Below are positions 1 to 8,813 of a stretch of 64,000 bases of DNA, piece by piece; within the stretch, counting starts at the first letter, position 1; each line of letters begins with the position of its first letter. The stretch lies in NCBI RefSeq assembly GCF_001684965.1, contig NZ_MAYG01000001.1:434001-498000 (forward strand), read 5' to 3'. Source of the stretch: Chryseobacterium arthrosphaerae (GTDB lineage: Bacteria > Bacteroidota > Bacteroidia > Flavobacteriales > Weeksellaceae). Under the pieces are notes generated by a model. The model searched no databases. It worked only from the letters and a program-made list of their open reading frames with translations, and was not told the origin of the DNA. The position numbers and the translations under genes were made by a program.

Positions 1-61
1 TACAGTGTGTGCACTTCATAATATATAATGGATATTTATTCTTTTGATACTGATAAAAAGG

Positions 62-1102
62 TTATTTATTTTCTTTCATCGCTTTTTTCTCAGCATCCAG
101 AAATTGATATACCGGAAAGCTATTTCCCTGACTGGTCAGTGCAATAATACAGCTGTTATTTTTCATATCCCGCCACATGACACTCCTGAAGCCATCTACT
201 CCGCCTGTATGCATGGTTGTATTCTCAGAGACATACCAACCAAAAGCATACTCACTCCGTTTTCCGTCTTTTAAAACGGGCAGTTCATACATGATTTTAG
301 AATTCTCTTCATTCAACAGCAGATGTTTCCTTAATGCCTGATCAAACTTGTAAAGATCCCATGGGGTAGAATAGATGCTGCCATCACCTGTTGTCAGAAG
401 ATCATAATCATCAGGCTTTTTATTGGCGTCATAACCTTTAGCCCTGTAAGAGTGTGGAATAGTTTCGGAATCATAAACAAAGGAATGTTCCATTTTCAAA
501 GGATTAAAAATTCTGTTTTGCATGAATCTGCGGTATGATTGTCCTGATAGAGTCTCTATAATTCTTCCCAGTACGATATACCCGCTATTGCTATACTCAA
601 ACTTACTTCCGGAAGGGAATTTTAATCCGGGCTGCTTTTTCAGGAAGTTCAGCACATCATCATTGGTAATCTTAGACTTCAGGATCAATATGTTTTCATA
701 ATCTGCCAGACCGGATGTATGGGTAAGTAGCTGCCGGATACTGATATTTTGTGCATAGGCAGGAAGATCAGGAACATAGAGGCTTGCTTTGTCGTCATAT
801 GACAACAGATGTTCCTGCTGTAGAAGCATAATTCCTACAGCAGTAAAAGGCTTGCTGATAGATGCAATGCAAAAGGGTGTGTTTTCCGTTAAAACGGTCT
901 TCTTTTCAAAATTTTTGTAACCCAATGCTGTATCACAGACTACTTTACCTTCCTTTACAATAAGAACAGTTCCGTTAAATTTTCCTTTATTATAATAATC
1001 AATGACAATACCTGCCTCCGATTTCTTGCAGGAGAATAGACTTAACAGAATAAGGCTGGAAGTAAATAGTAATCTGACCATGATTTTAGATTTTATATTC
1101 AA
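62..1102 (-). CDS. Serine hydrolase, beta-lactamase class C-like lipoprotein
   Basis: The 346-aa protein begins with a lipoprotein signal (LSLFSC, lipid Cys25), so it should sit on a membrane facing the periplasm or outside. The class C/PBP-like catalytic signatures are all present: SISK (Ser81-Lys84, nucleophile and base), YSN (Tyr170-Asn172) and HTG (298-300). Such enzymes include D-amino-acid peptidases, esterases and true AmpC enzymes, so the substrate cannot be told from sequence. A second in-frame Met at residue 8 would also leave a usable signal. It is divergent from the persulfide dioxygenase gene and has no operon partner in view. Confidence 0.85.
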   Translation of the reverse strand: MNIKSKIMVRLLFTSSLILLSLFSCKKSEAGIVIDYYNKGKFNGTVLIVKEGKVVCDTALGYKNFEKKTVLTENTPFCIASISKPFTAVGIMLLQQEHLLSYDDKASLYVPDLPAYAQNISIRQLLTHTSGLADYENILILKSKITNDDVLNFLKKQPGLKFPSGSKFEYSNSGYIVLGRIIETLSGQSYRRFMQNRIFNPLKMEHSFVYDSETIPHSYRAKGYDANKKPDDYDLLTTGDGSIYSTPWDLYKFDQALRKHLLLNEENSKIMYELPVLKDGKRSEYAFGWYVSENTTMHTGGVDGFRSVMWRDMKNNSCIIALTSQGNSFPVYQFLDAEKKAMKENK

Positions 1103-1289
1103 TAAGTCAGGTAGATAGGCTGAAAGTTACATCAAGAATCGGCTGATATTGCAATTTTTTAATCTTCTCCAATCTTTATGTAACAAAAGTAGCTGTAGAG
1201 GAAAAAATAAAGGAGGAGATTTGTAACAGATAACAGGAAAATTGTTTAGAACAGCAAAAAGTTAAACCATTTCAAATAAAAAAAGTAAA

Positions 1290-2705
1290 ATGAAAATAGA
1301 ACAGATTTATACAGGATGTCTTGCGCAGGGAGCTTATTACATCACTTCAGCCGGCGAAGCGGCAATCATTGATCCGTTGCGGGAAACCCAGCCTTATATT
1401 GAGAGACTGGAAGAAGAAAACGTACAGCTGAAATACATTTTTGAAACCCATTTTCATGCAGATTTTGTCAGCGGGCATCTTGATTTAAGCAGAAAAACCC
1501 ATGCTCCGATAGTTTACGGGCCTACAGCAAATCCCGAATTTGAAGCCATCATTGCAGCAGACGGTCAGTTGTTTAAAGTAGGCGATATTAAAATTAAGGT
1601 CCTTCATACACCAGGACATACGCTCGAAAGTACCTGTTACCTTCTGATTGATGAAAATGGAGCGGAAACAGCCCTTTTCAGTGGGGACACTTTATTCCTT
1701 GGTGATGTGGGACGTCCGGATCTTGCCCAGAAAGGAGCTCAGATGACTCAGGAAGAACTTGCAGGGTTGCTTTATGAAAGTCTACATCATAAAATCCTGC
1801 CTTTGCATGATGATATTACCGTATATCCCGCTCATGGAGCCGGTTCTGCCTGTGGTAAAAATATGCAGAAAGAAACAGTAGATACATTGGGAAACCAGAA
1901 GAAAACCAATTATGCCCTAAACCAAAAAGATAAAGAGAGCTTCATAAAAGAAGTTACGGACGGGCTTTTGCCGCCACCTGCTTACTTCGGAATGAATGTG
2001 ATGATGAATAAAAAAGGATATCACAGCTTTGATGAAGTGCTTTCACAGGGGTTACATACCCTTGTTCCGGAACAGTTTGAAGAAATAGCGGAAGCATCAG
2101 GAGCTTTGATTCTGGATGTAAGAAACAACCGTACCTTTGCCAAAGGTTTTATTCCGCAGTCTGTGAATATAGGATTAGACGGTGATTTTGCCCCTTGGGT
2201 AGGTGCGTTAATTGCTGATGTCAGCCAGCCTATTGTTCTGGTGACAGAAAAAGGAGACGAGGAAGAAGCGGTAACCCGTTTGAGCAGGGTAGGATTTGAT
2301 CATGTGTTGGGATTTCTGAAAGGAGGTTTTGAAGCATGGGTAAAAGCAGGGAAAGAAACAGATTCGGTCAGCCGTATTTCTGCCGGTCAGTTTGAAAAGG
2401 AAATCAGTGGTAAAGAAGTAAAGATCATAGATATAAGACGGGAAAGCGAATACATTGCAGAGCATATTCATGAAGCCTACAACAAACCTTTGGCGTATAT
2501 TAATGAATGGATTCATGAGCTACAGCCGCAGGAACATTTTTATATGCATTGCGGAAGCGGTTACAGAAGCACCATGGCAGCAAGTATTCTTCAGGCGCGA
2601 GGTTACAGAAATTTTACCGAAATTGAAGGAGGTTTTAAAGCCATTGCTTCTACATCAGTTCCTAAAAGTGATTTTGTGTGTCAGACGAAAATTTTAAATA
2701 AATAG
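1290..2705 (+). CDS. CstB-like persulfide dioxygenase with two rhodanese domains
   Basis: This 471-aa cytosolic protein has three domains. Residues 1-250 are a metallo-beta-lactamase fold with HFHAD (His54, His56, Asp58), His63, His110 in TPGH, Asp133 in SGDT and His182, the single-iron persulfide dioxygenase pattern. Residues about 258-352 form a rhodanese-like domain with no cysteine at the active loop (VTEKG at 318-322). Residues about 362-456 form a rhodanese with Cys421 in CGSGYR. The order dioxygenase, dead rhodanese, live rhodanese is that of Staphylococcus CstB, which turns low-molecular-weight persulfides into thiosulfate. Two YeeE/YedE sulfur transporters follow 8 bp and then 25 bp downstream. 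No CstR- or BigR-like repressor is adjacent. Confidence 0.88.
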   Translation: MKIEQIYTGCLAQGAYYITSAGEAAIIDPLRETQPYIERLEEENVQLKYIFETHFHADFVSGHLDLSRKTHAPIVYGPTANPEFEAIIAADGQLFKVGDIKIKVLHTPGHTLESTCYLLIDENGAETALFSGDTLFLGDVGRPDLAQKGAQMTQEELAGLLYESLHHKILPLHDDITVYPAHGAGSACGKNMQKETVDTLGNQKKTNYALNQKDKESFIKEVTDGLLPPPAYFGMNVMMNKKGYHSFDEVLSQGLHTLVPEQFEEIAEASGALILDVRNNRTFAKGFIPQSVNIGLDGDFAPWVGALIADVSQPIVLVTEKGDEEEAVTRLSRVGFDHVLGFLKGGFEAWVKAGKETDSVSRISAGQFEKEISGKEVKIIDIRRESEYIAEHIHEAYNKPLAYINEWIHELQPQEHFYMHCGSGYRSTMAASILQARGYRNFTEIEGGFKAIASTSVPKSDFVCQTKILNK

Positions 2706-2713
2706 ATAAAAAT

Positions 2714-3277
2714 ATGTGGGAGATTATAAAAGAACCGTGGCCATGGTATATTGCTGGCCCTTTGATAGGACTTACCGTGCCTGCTTTACTGTTGATGGGA
2801 AACAGATCCTTTGGGATCAGCTCCTCATTAAGGCACATCTGTGCAGCCTGTGTACCGGCAAATGTGAATTTTTTCAGATATGACTGGAAAAAAGAAGCCT
2901 GGAATCTGTTTTTCGTCCTTGGAATTTTTCTGGGCGGAATGATTGCTGCCGGTTTCCTGCTCAATCCTTCAGATATCAAAGTGAATCCTGATCTGAAAGC
3001 CGAGCTGGCCGGATACGGAATTACAGATTACAGCAATCTGGTACCGGTACAGCTGATGAATTTTGAAAGTCTGTTGACGCTGAGAGGATTTATCATGATG
3101 GTCATAGGGGGATTTCTGGTAGGCTTCGGAACAAGATATGCCGGCGGATGCACCAGCGGCCATGCCATTATGGGACTTTCCAATTTGCAGTGGCCATCTC
3201 TGGTAGCAACCATCTGCTTTATGATAGGAGGATTTTTAATGGCGAATCTTATTCTGCCTGTAATACTTTCCCTGTAA
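2714..3277 (+). CDS. YeeE/YedE family sulfur transporter, first half-size subunit
   Basis: A 187-aa integral membrane protein with about four or five hydrophobic segments. It carries the DUF395 signature GGCTSGH with Cys146, the cysteine thought to relay thiosulfate or persulfide sulfur through YeeE-type channels. Full-length YeeE is about 350 aa; here the fold is split between this gene and the next, as in PmpA/PmpB pairs. It starts 8 bp after the CstB-like gene, so the operon probably moves and oxidises sulfane sulfur. The direction of transport is not visible. Extra cysteines at 43 and 46 (CAAC) are notable. Confidence 0.85.
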   Translation: MWEIIKEPWPWYIAGPLIGLTVPALLLMGNRSFGISSSLRHICAACVPANVNFFRYDWKKEAWNLFFVLGIFLGGMIAAGFLLNPSDIKVNPDLKAELAGYGITDYSNLVPVQLMNFESLLTLRGFIMMVIGGFLVGFGTRYAGGCTSGHAIMGLSNLQWPSLVATICFMIGGFLMANLILPVILSL

Positions 3278-3302
3278 ACTTCATTTTAAAAAGATTTAAA
3301 TC

Positions 3303-3791
3303 ATGATCAAAGAAAGAGAAAATAACAGCCTTTCCTGTGATACAAACCGTATCAAAGGGGAAGGGCATGACTATAAATGGTATCACAATCTGAAATATCT
3401 TGCTGCGGGAATTGTATTTGGAATTATCTTCGTAAAGGCAGAGGTGATCAGCTGGTTCAGAATACAGGAAATGTTCCGTTTACAGTCTTTCCATATGTAC
3501 GGAATTATCGGAAGCGCAGTTTTGGTAGGGATGATCTCTGTAGGGCTGATCAGGAAATTCAATATCAAAACCATCCATGGTGAACCCATCACAATAGCTT
3601 CTAAAAAATTCAGTAAAGGCCAGGTTTATGGCGGACTCATCTTCGGTTTTGGGTGGGCCATTACGGGAGCCTGTCCGGGACCGCTTTTCGCCCAGATCGG
3701 AACAGGAGCTTTAGCCGTATCTGTTACCCTTTTGAGTGCTATCGCCGGAACATGGGTTTATGGTTATTTCAGAGATAAATTACCTCATTAA
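3303..3791 (+). CDS. YeeE/YedE family sulfur transporter, second half-size subunit
   Basis: A 162-aa membrane protein. It has a hydrophilic N-terminus of about 28 residues, then roughly four membrane segments, and the matching DUF395 half-motif TGACPGP with Cys124. It lies 25 bp after the first half-transporter and probably pairs with it as a heterodimer. The ATG at 3303 is the only start that keeps the whole first membrane segment without overlapping the upstream gene. A bidirectional hairpin terminator at 3840-3868 ends the operon. Confidence 0.83.
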   Translation: MIKERENNSLSCDTNRIKGEGHDYKWYHNLKYLAAGIVFGIIFVKAEVISWFRIQEMFRLQSFHMYGIIGSAVLVGMISVGLIRKFNIKTIHGEPITIASKKFSKGQVYGGLIFGFGWAITGACPGPLFAQIGTGALAVSVTLLSAIAGTWVYGYFRDKLPH

Positions 3792-3839
3792 AGTATTAAA
3801 ATCATTCTGAATACCGAAGATTTGACGGGTTGATCAAAA

Positions 3840-3868
3840 AAAGCCTGTGGAAATGATCCGCAGGCTTT
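3840..3868. terminator. Bidirectional terminator between convergent operons
   Basis: An 11-bp stem (AAAGCCTGTGG pairing with CCGCAGGCTTT, one G-U pair) closes a 7-nt loop. An A-run lies on the left side. It sits between the sulfur operon (+) and the efflux operon (-), and can serve both. Confidence 0.7.
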
Positions 3869-3880
3869 CGCAGTATAAAA

Positions 3881-5281
3881 TTATGAATAAATGAAGTTCC
3901 CGGCTCCCAGCGCCAGATACAGGTTGATACGTTCTATCCTGTACTGAAGTTCCAGATTGATGAGGTTCATTTCATTTTTAAGCAGGTCCCTTTGCTTCCG
4001 GATGAGTACAAAGCTGCTGTTGGTTCCTACCTTGATCTGCTTTTGAGTCAGACTGATATTGTTTTTAAGTCCATTCACTGCACTGACATTGTAGGTAAGC
4101 TGTTTTTCGATAGAATGGAGGTTGGCTAAGGATGATTCAACCTCGTTCAAAGCATTCAGAACCGCTTTTGAATACTCTTCAACAATCTGTTTTTGTTGAG
4201 CATTCTTTATTTCTACATTCTTTTTTAGTTTTCCGTTGTTGAAGATCGGGGAAACCAGTCCGCTGCCCACCTTTAATAAAGGATTTGAAAACAGTGAATT
4301 GACAGACTCCACATTACTCCCGGCAGTTCCCAAAGAAGAACTTATACTCAGAGACGGAAGTCTGGCTGCTTTGGCCTCCTGTACTTCATAAAAAGCTTTT
4401 TCTATCTGAAACTGGCCGGCTTGTATATCAGATCTGTTTTCCAGAAGCTGAAGCGGGAAAGATCCGGGAATATCATTTTTTACAGGAGTAAAGAAATTCT
4501 GTGTAGCCAGTTTCCCTTCCGGGTATTTTCCGGTAAGAAGCTCCAGTGATCTTCTGGATTGGGCGTTGGCATTTTTTACCTTTTCCAGATATCCTTCAAG
4601 GGAAATGATTTCAGCTGATATATTGGAGATGTCCAAAGCGTTGGCCGTTCCCACTTTTTTCTGAATGATATAGAGCTTTTCCAGTTCTCTGGATTTCTGA
4701 ATATAACTTTGAATCATATCCTCCTGAATATTTCCTGCAATATTCAGGAAATATGCCTTAGCGATCATTCCTGCAACAGACTGGTGCAGCAGTGTATTCT
4801 GATGCCTGGCAGAAAAGTAACTGCTGGTGGCTGCCATTTGTGAAGATTTATTTTTACCCCACAGGTCAATTTCCCAGCTGGCTTTCAGGGCGAGACGCCG
4901 GATTTGGGCATCACTTACCAGATTATTGGAGGTATTGGCAACAGCACTTACACTTGGGTAAAGATTGCTTCCCGCAATTTCCATAGCCAGTTCGATCTGA
5001 TTAAGCTTCTCTTTGGCAATGATGAGATCTGCATTATACAGCATGCCTTCTTTCAGTAAACCTTCCAGCTGAGGAGTCTTAAGTTCGGTAATCCAATCAT
5101 ACGAAAGTGATCTTGAATGAGCCTTTCTGTCAAAAATCCAGTCATCCGGGATTTCAATATGGGCGGCGATTTCGCTTTTTTCTTTGAGCTGATCCATACT
5201 TTCTTTGGTAGGTTCTTTGTATCCTATACATGAGCTTAAGCCAACGGAAATCATCCCAAGTAAAATTAACTTTCTGTACAT
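3881..5281 (-). CDS. TolC/NodT-family outer-membrane efflux lipoprotein
   Basis: A 466-aa outer-membrane factor. The N-terminal lipoprotein signal ends at Cys18 (GLSSC). The rest has the two-fold repeat of long amphipathic helices and short strands typical of the NodT subgroup, with the usual AxLPSLSISSSLG stretch in the second half. It would form the trimeric channel that crosses the outer membrane. It begins 1 bp after the HlyD-family gene ends, so both should be made from one mRNA. No RND, MFS or ABC pump gene is next to it. Confidence 0.9.
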   Translation of the reverse strand: MYRKLILLGMISVGLSSCIGYKEPTKESMDQLKEKSEIAAHIEIPDDWIFDRKAHSRSLSYDWITELKTPQLEGLLKEGMLYNADLIIAKEKLNQIELAMEIAGSNLYPSVSAVANTSNNLVSDAQIRRLALKASWEIDLWGKNKSSQMAATSSYFSARHQNTLLHQSVAGMIAKAYFLNIAGNIQEDMIQSYIQKSRELEKLYIIQKKVGTANALDISNISAEIISLEGYLEKVKNANAQSRRSLELLTGKYPEGKLATQNFFTPVKNDIPGSFPLQLLENRSDIQAGQFQIEKAFYEVQEAKAARLPSLSISSSLGTAGSNVESVNSLFSNPLLKVGSGLVSPIFNNGKLKKNVEIKNAQQKQIVEEYSKAVLNALNEVESSLANLHSIEKQLTYNVSAVNGLKNNISLTQKQIKVGTNSSFVLIRKQRDLLKNEMNLINLELQYRIERINLYLALGAGNFIYS

Positions 5282-5282
5282 T

Positions 5283-6440
5283 TTAATGAAGTTTAGGGAT
5301 CAGGTAATTGATTTTACTGTTAATGCGTACCATTACTTTTCGGATGAGATGTAAAGGTTTGAGGTGATCCGAATAAATCACGGCAGTACCTCTTGCTCCT
5401 ACGGTCAGCTGTTTCTGATCATCTTCCAGTACAAACTTGGCAATAAGTTTCCCGTCTGTTTCCGGTAATTGTCTGGCCGTGTCGGGAAGTCCGGCTACAG
5501 ATCCGTTTCCTCCAAGCATTCCTCCTGCATTATTCATAATTCCCTGGCTGGTAGCATCAATTACGTATTCAAGTCTGGCTTTTACTACTTTTCCAGGTTC
5601 TGTTTTAAGGGCAAGCTCTACTTCATCTCCTTTTTTTACCGTTTCCAGTTCATTCTGAGCAAAAAAACCGACAACAGACTGCTGCTTCTGGATCAGAACA
5701 AAGGCCGATTTAAAAGGAGCCATAATAGCACCTTCATTCAGCTGTACATTGGGAATAATACCATCTGTAGGGGCAAGAATCACTGTTTGGGATAAATTCC
5801 ATTTTGCCTGGTCCAGTTTCGCCTGAATCTCGGAAACTGATGAATTCTCACCACCATAAGAGGCATTGGATTTCGTTTCCAAAGACTGCTGTTGTGCCTG
5901 TGCTGCACTGATCCGGGATTGAAGATCCCTGACATTGGTCTCCGCTTGTTCAAGGTCAAACTTATTGGCTGCCCCGGCTTCTACCAGTTCCTTATATTGT
6001 GCCGTTCTTTTGTGGGCAAGATCCAGCTGAGACTGTAAACCGGCAATATTTTTCCGGGAAGCAGAAATATCCGTATTGTAGGAGCTTACCGTAGCTTTCA
6101 TACTGCTCAGTTTAGCTTCCAGGGATTTGATTTCCTGCAGGTAAGGCTCCCTGTCCAGCACAAATAAGGTGTCTCCTTTCTTTACTTCCTGATTGGTACT
6201 TACATACACTTTCTTTACTTTTCCCAAAACCTGGGTGGTAATATCCACACTTCTGTTTCCTACTTTGACATCAGAAGTAATGGGGCAGTAATAATTTAAA
6301 CTTAATATAAGGGCTATAGACCCGAAAATAGGCAGTGAATACACCACAACCTGTGTCGTAAATGTCCAGGGGATCAGTTTTAATTTTTTAATAAGAAGCC
6401 AGCATATTCCGGCATATATGGCGATGAGTAATTCCAGCAT
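5283..6440 (-). CDS. HlyD-family membrane fusion protein (YibH/YiaV-like)
   Basis: This 385-aa periplasmic adaptor is anchored by two hydrophobic N-terminal segments (about 3-20 and 30-50). A biotinyl-lipoyl half-domain follows (about 65-105), then a coiled-coil hairpin (about 105-215) rich in Gln, Lys and Ala, then the second lipoyl half (VILAPTDGII near 222) and a beta-barrel. The double N-terminal membrane segment resembles E. coli YibH/YiaV rather than AcrA. It lies 5 bp downstream of a DUF3302 gene, the same pairing as yiaV-yiaW, and 1 bp upstream of the outer-membrane factor. Confidence 0.88.
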   Translation of the reverse strand: MLELLIAIYAGICWLLIKKLKLIPWTFTTQVVVYSLPIFGSIALILSLNYYCPITSDVKVGNRSVDITTQVLGKVKKVYVSTNQEVKKGDTLFVLDREPYLQEIKSLEAKLSSMKATVSSYNTDISASRKNIAGLQSQLDLAHKRTAQYKELVEAGAANKFDLEQAETNVRDLQSRISAAQAQQQSLETKSNASYGGENSSVSEIQAKLDQAKWNLSQTVILAPTDGIIPNVQLNEGAIMAPFKSAFVLIQKQQSVVGFFAQNELETVKKGDEVELALKTEPGKVVKARLEYVIDATSQGIMNNAGGMLGGNGSVAGLPDTARQLPETDGKLIAKFVLEDDQKQLTVGARGTAVIYSDHLKPLHLIRKVMVRINSKINYLIPKLH

Positions 6441-6445
6441 AAGTG

Positions 6446-6808
6446 TTAATTTTCGGGGGTTATAGATTCTTTTTCTTCTTCAGTAGGGTCTGTGTCTTTT
6501 TTCTGATCGTTCTGATTACCGTAATTATAATTGGCCCAGATTAAGGCAACCGGCCATAAAAGGCCTCCAAAAACAAGGGAAAGGAGGCACATACTTTTTA
6601 TGGCGTTAAGCTGAGGGTGGTTCCTTTTCTCAGCTACTTTTTCCGGATAAATATGAACTTTCCAGAAAAGATAAATGCCTGCAACGGGTAAAACAAGTAA
6701 AATGAACCATGATGCAGCATTAGCTATATTGTCTTCCAAATGGCCTGTTGATGCCTGAACAAAATTGCATGATAACAGCAGGCAGAGAAGTATTGATATT
6801 CTTTGCAT
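6446..6808 (-). CDS. DUF3302 (YiaW-like) inner-membrane protein
   Basis: A 120-aa protein using the ATG at 6808, which gives a clean signal-like N-terminus (MQRISILLCLLLSC). An ATG 66 bases upstream is also in frame but adds a 22-residue stretch that makes no sense before a signal. Two further hydrophobic segments follow. The central motif AEKRNHPQ, then a segment ending GLLWPVALIWA, is the DUF3302 hallmark seen in E. coli YiaW/YibI. The C-terminal 25 residues are acidic. Function is unknown, but the family repeatedly sits beside YibH-type HlyD proteins, as here. Confidence 0.75.
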   Translation of the reverse strand: MQRISILLCLLLSCNFVQASTGHLEDNIANAASWFILLVLPVAGIYLFWKVHIYPEKVAEKRNHPQLNAIKSMCLLSLVFGGLLWPVALIWANYNYGNQNDQKKDTDPTEEEKESITPEN

Positions 6809-7038
6809 AAATAAATTGTATAAGGTAAAAATGATATTTGATGTAAAACAAGGCAGTAACCTGATGGTCAACAAACACGCAGCCGGTTACTTTGAATCTT
6901 AGGAAGATTAAAGCTTACTCAATAAAGGTTGTGTTTTTCAGGTGATATTTTCTCATTTTGCTTTTTTAAACGAATGGTGTGTTCGTATTTTGATGAAGCA
7001 AAATTAGATCGAATAAAGTGAGAAAAAATATTCCTAAG

Positions 7039-7644
7039 TTATTTTTTTCTTTCGTTCCTTTTTTTATGAATGCGGGCTGTCATCCTTGAAAGAGAGTTAG
7101 GAGTAATGCCCAGAAAATTGGCAATATACTTTCTGTTGGCATTTTGAGAAGTAAATGGTCTTGTTTCCAGAAACTCTTCATAGCGTGAATGCGGAGAGGT
7201 GGAACAAAACTGCTCAATGCGTGTCTTTGATATAGTGATGATCATCTTCAGAGACTTGAGGTATACATTATAAATGCCCTTGTGCTGAAAAGCGATGTCT
7301 TCAAATTCATTTTTACTGAACAGGAAAAGCTGGCTTTCAATAACGGCTTCTATAGTATATTTTCTTTCAGTCTCACCAGCATAGGATTCCGGAGTTTCCA
7401 TAATGACAGCTTCCTTTTCTGAGGGAAGAAAAAGGTTACTTTCAATTCCGTTTTCATCATCAAAGAAAAATCTCAGCAACCCGTGAGACATAATGAATAA
7501 ATGATTAAAAGACTGACCAGGCTCTGCCAGCTTCTCTTTTTTACGAAGAAGCTTCGGAGTACTGATGCTGACCAGGATATTAATTTCTTCATCAGACAGC
7601 TCCAGAAAGAAAGGAATATTCCTGAATATTTTAAAAGAATCCAT
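7039..7644 (-). CDS. Crp/Fnr-family transcriptional regulator
   Basis: From the ATG at 7644 the protein has 201 residues. Residues 1-130 form a cyclic-nucleotide-binding-type beta-roll, and the C-terminus holds a winged helix-turn-helix (ANFLGITPNSLSRM). A longer in-frame start at 7707 would add 21 hydrophobic residues not expected in this family, so the shorter start is preferred. No Fnr-type cysteine cluster is visible, so it is not an oxygen-sensing Fnr. Flavobacterial members often act on neighbouring genes, but nothing in the sequence shows its targets. It is oriented like the efflux operon, 230 bp upstream. Confidence 0.85.
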   Translation of the reverse strand: MDSFKIFRNIPFFLELSDEEINILVSISTPKLLRKKEKLAEPGQSFNHLFIMSHGLLRFFFDDENGIESNLFLPSEKEAVIMETPESYAGETERKYTIEAVIESQLFLFSKNEFEDIAFQHKGIYNVYLKSLKMIITISKTRIEQFCSTSPHSRYEEFLETRPFTSQNANRKYIANFLGITPNSLSRMTARIHKKRNERKK

Positions 7645-7752
7645 GACAGCAGTAAAGATAAATAAAAATAACAAACAGATATTCCTTGATTCGTCTGAGG
7701 ATTTCATAGAAGTTTTTTTTAGATTTGTTGGGGATTAATAATTTGAGATACC

Positions 7753-8754
7753 ATGAACAATAACCGAAGAAGTTTTATAAAAAAGCTGGGAATTGCAACA
7801 GCAGCACTTGCCGTAAACCCGCTGGATCTGATGGCTGCCGGATTACCGGAAAATACACCCGCTGAAGCAATCAGTAAACCGATTGTACTTTCTACCTGGA
7901 ATTTCGGTCTTAAAGCCAACGAAGAAGCCTGGACTGTCCTGGGAAAAGGAGGGAAAGCTTTGGATGCCGTTGAAAAAGGAGTGCGTCTTGTAGAACTGGA
8001 TCCTAAGGAAAGAAGTGTAGGGTATGGAGGCCGGCCGGACAGAGACGGAAGAGTAACGCTGGATGCCTGTATCATGGACGAAAATTATAATATCGGTTCG
8101 GTAGCATGTCTGGAACATATCAAAAACCCGATTTCCGTTGCCAGAGCAGTGATGGAAAAGACCCCTCACGTAATGCTTGTAGGAGATGGTGCCTTACAGT
8201 TTGCCCTTTCACAAGGTTTTAAAAAAGAAAATCTTCTCACTCCCGAATCAGAAAAAGAATGGAAAGAATGGCTGAAAACCAGTCAGTATAAGCCTGTCGC
8301 CAATATTGAAAACCATGATACCATCGGAATGATCGCTCTGGATGCCCAGGGAAATCTTTCAGGTGCCTGTACAACGAGCGGGATGGCCTTTAAGATGCAC
8401 GGAAGAGTAGGAGATTCTCCTATTATTGGCGCCGGTTTATTCGTAGATAATGAAGTAGGGGCGGCCACGGCCACCGGCCATGGTGAAGAAGTGATAAGAA
8501 CTGTGGGCACCCATCTGGTTGTTGAACTGATGAGACAGGGCAGAAATCCGCAGGAAGCCTGTAAAGAAGCAGTGGACCGAATTGTAAAGATCAATCAGAG
8601 AAGAAATAAAAACCTGAAGGACATTCAGGTAGGCTTTATTGCCATCAACAAAAAAGGTGAATACGGTTCTTACTGTATTCAGGATGGGTTCAACTTTGCG
8701 GTTTACGACCAGAAAGGAAACCGTCTTGAGAAACCTGAATTTGCGTTGAAATAA
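7753..8754 (+). CDS. Glycosylasparaginase (N4-(beta-N-acetylglucosaminyl)-L-asparaginase)
   Basis: This 333-aa Ntn-hydrolase cuts the GlcNAc-Asn bond left after glycoprotein digestion. The N-terminus (RRSFIKKLGIATAALA) is a twin-arginine-type signal, so the folded enzyme should reach the periplasm. Self-cleavage is expected between Asp189 and Thr190 in NHDTIG, freeing Thr190 as nucleophile. Binding residues are in RVGDSPIIGAG (218-228) and TGHGE (241-245). The length fits the crystallised Elizabethkingia (formerly Flavobacterium) enzyme. A lipoprotein, cutC and a beta-mannosidase follow on the same strand, which suggests a role in N-glycan breakdown. Confidence 0.95.
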   Translation: MNNNRRSFIKKLGIATAALAVNPLDLMAAGLPENTPAEAISKPIVLSTWNFGLKANEEAWTVLGKGGKALDAVEKGVRLVELDPKERSVGYGGRPDRDGRVTLDACIMDENYNIGSVACLEHIKNPISVARAVMEKTPHVMLVGDGALQFALSQGFKKENLLTPESEKEWKEWLKTSQYKPVANIENHDTIGMIALDAQGNLSGACTTSGMAFKMHGRVGDSPIIGAGLFVDNEVGAATATGHGEEVIRTVGTHLVVELMRQGRNPQEACKEAVDRIVKINQRRNKNLKDIQVGFIAINKKGEYGSYCIQDGFNFAVYDQKGNRLEKPEFALK

Positions 8755-8813
8755 TAATAAATATGTAAAGGTACAAAGACAATCTTTATCAGGAATATAG
8801 ACCAAGACAGAAT

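Noticed and set aside
1..61. Possible small gene at the left edge
   Set aside because: Too short and A+T-rich, with no signal; the frame continuing from 44 is antisense to the serine hydrolase gene.
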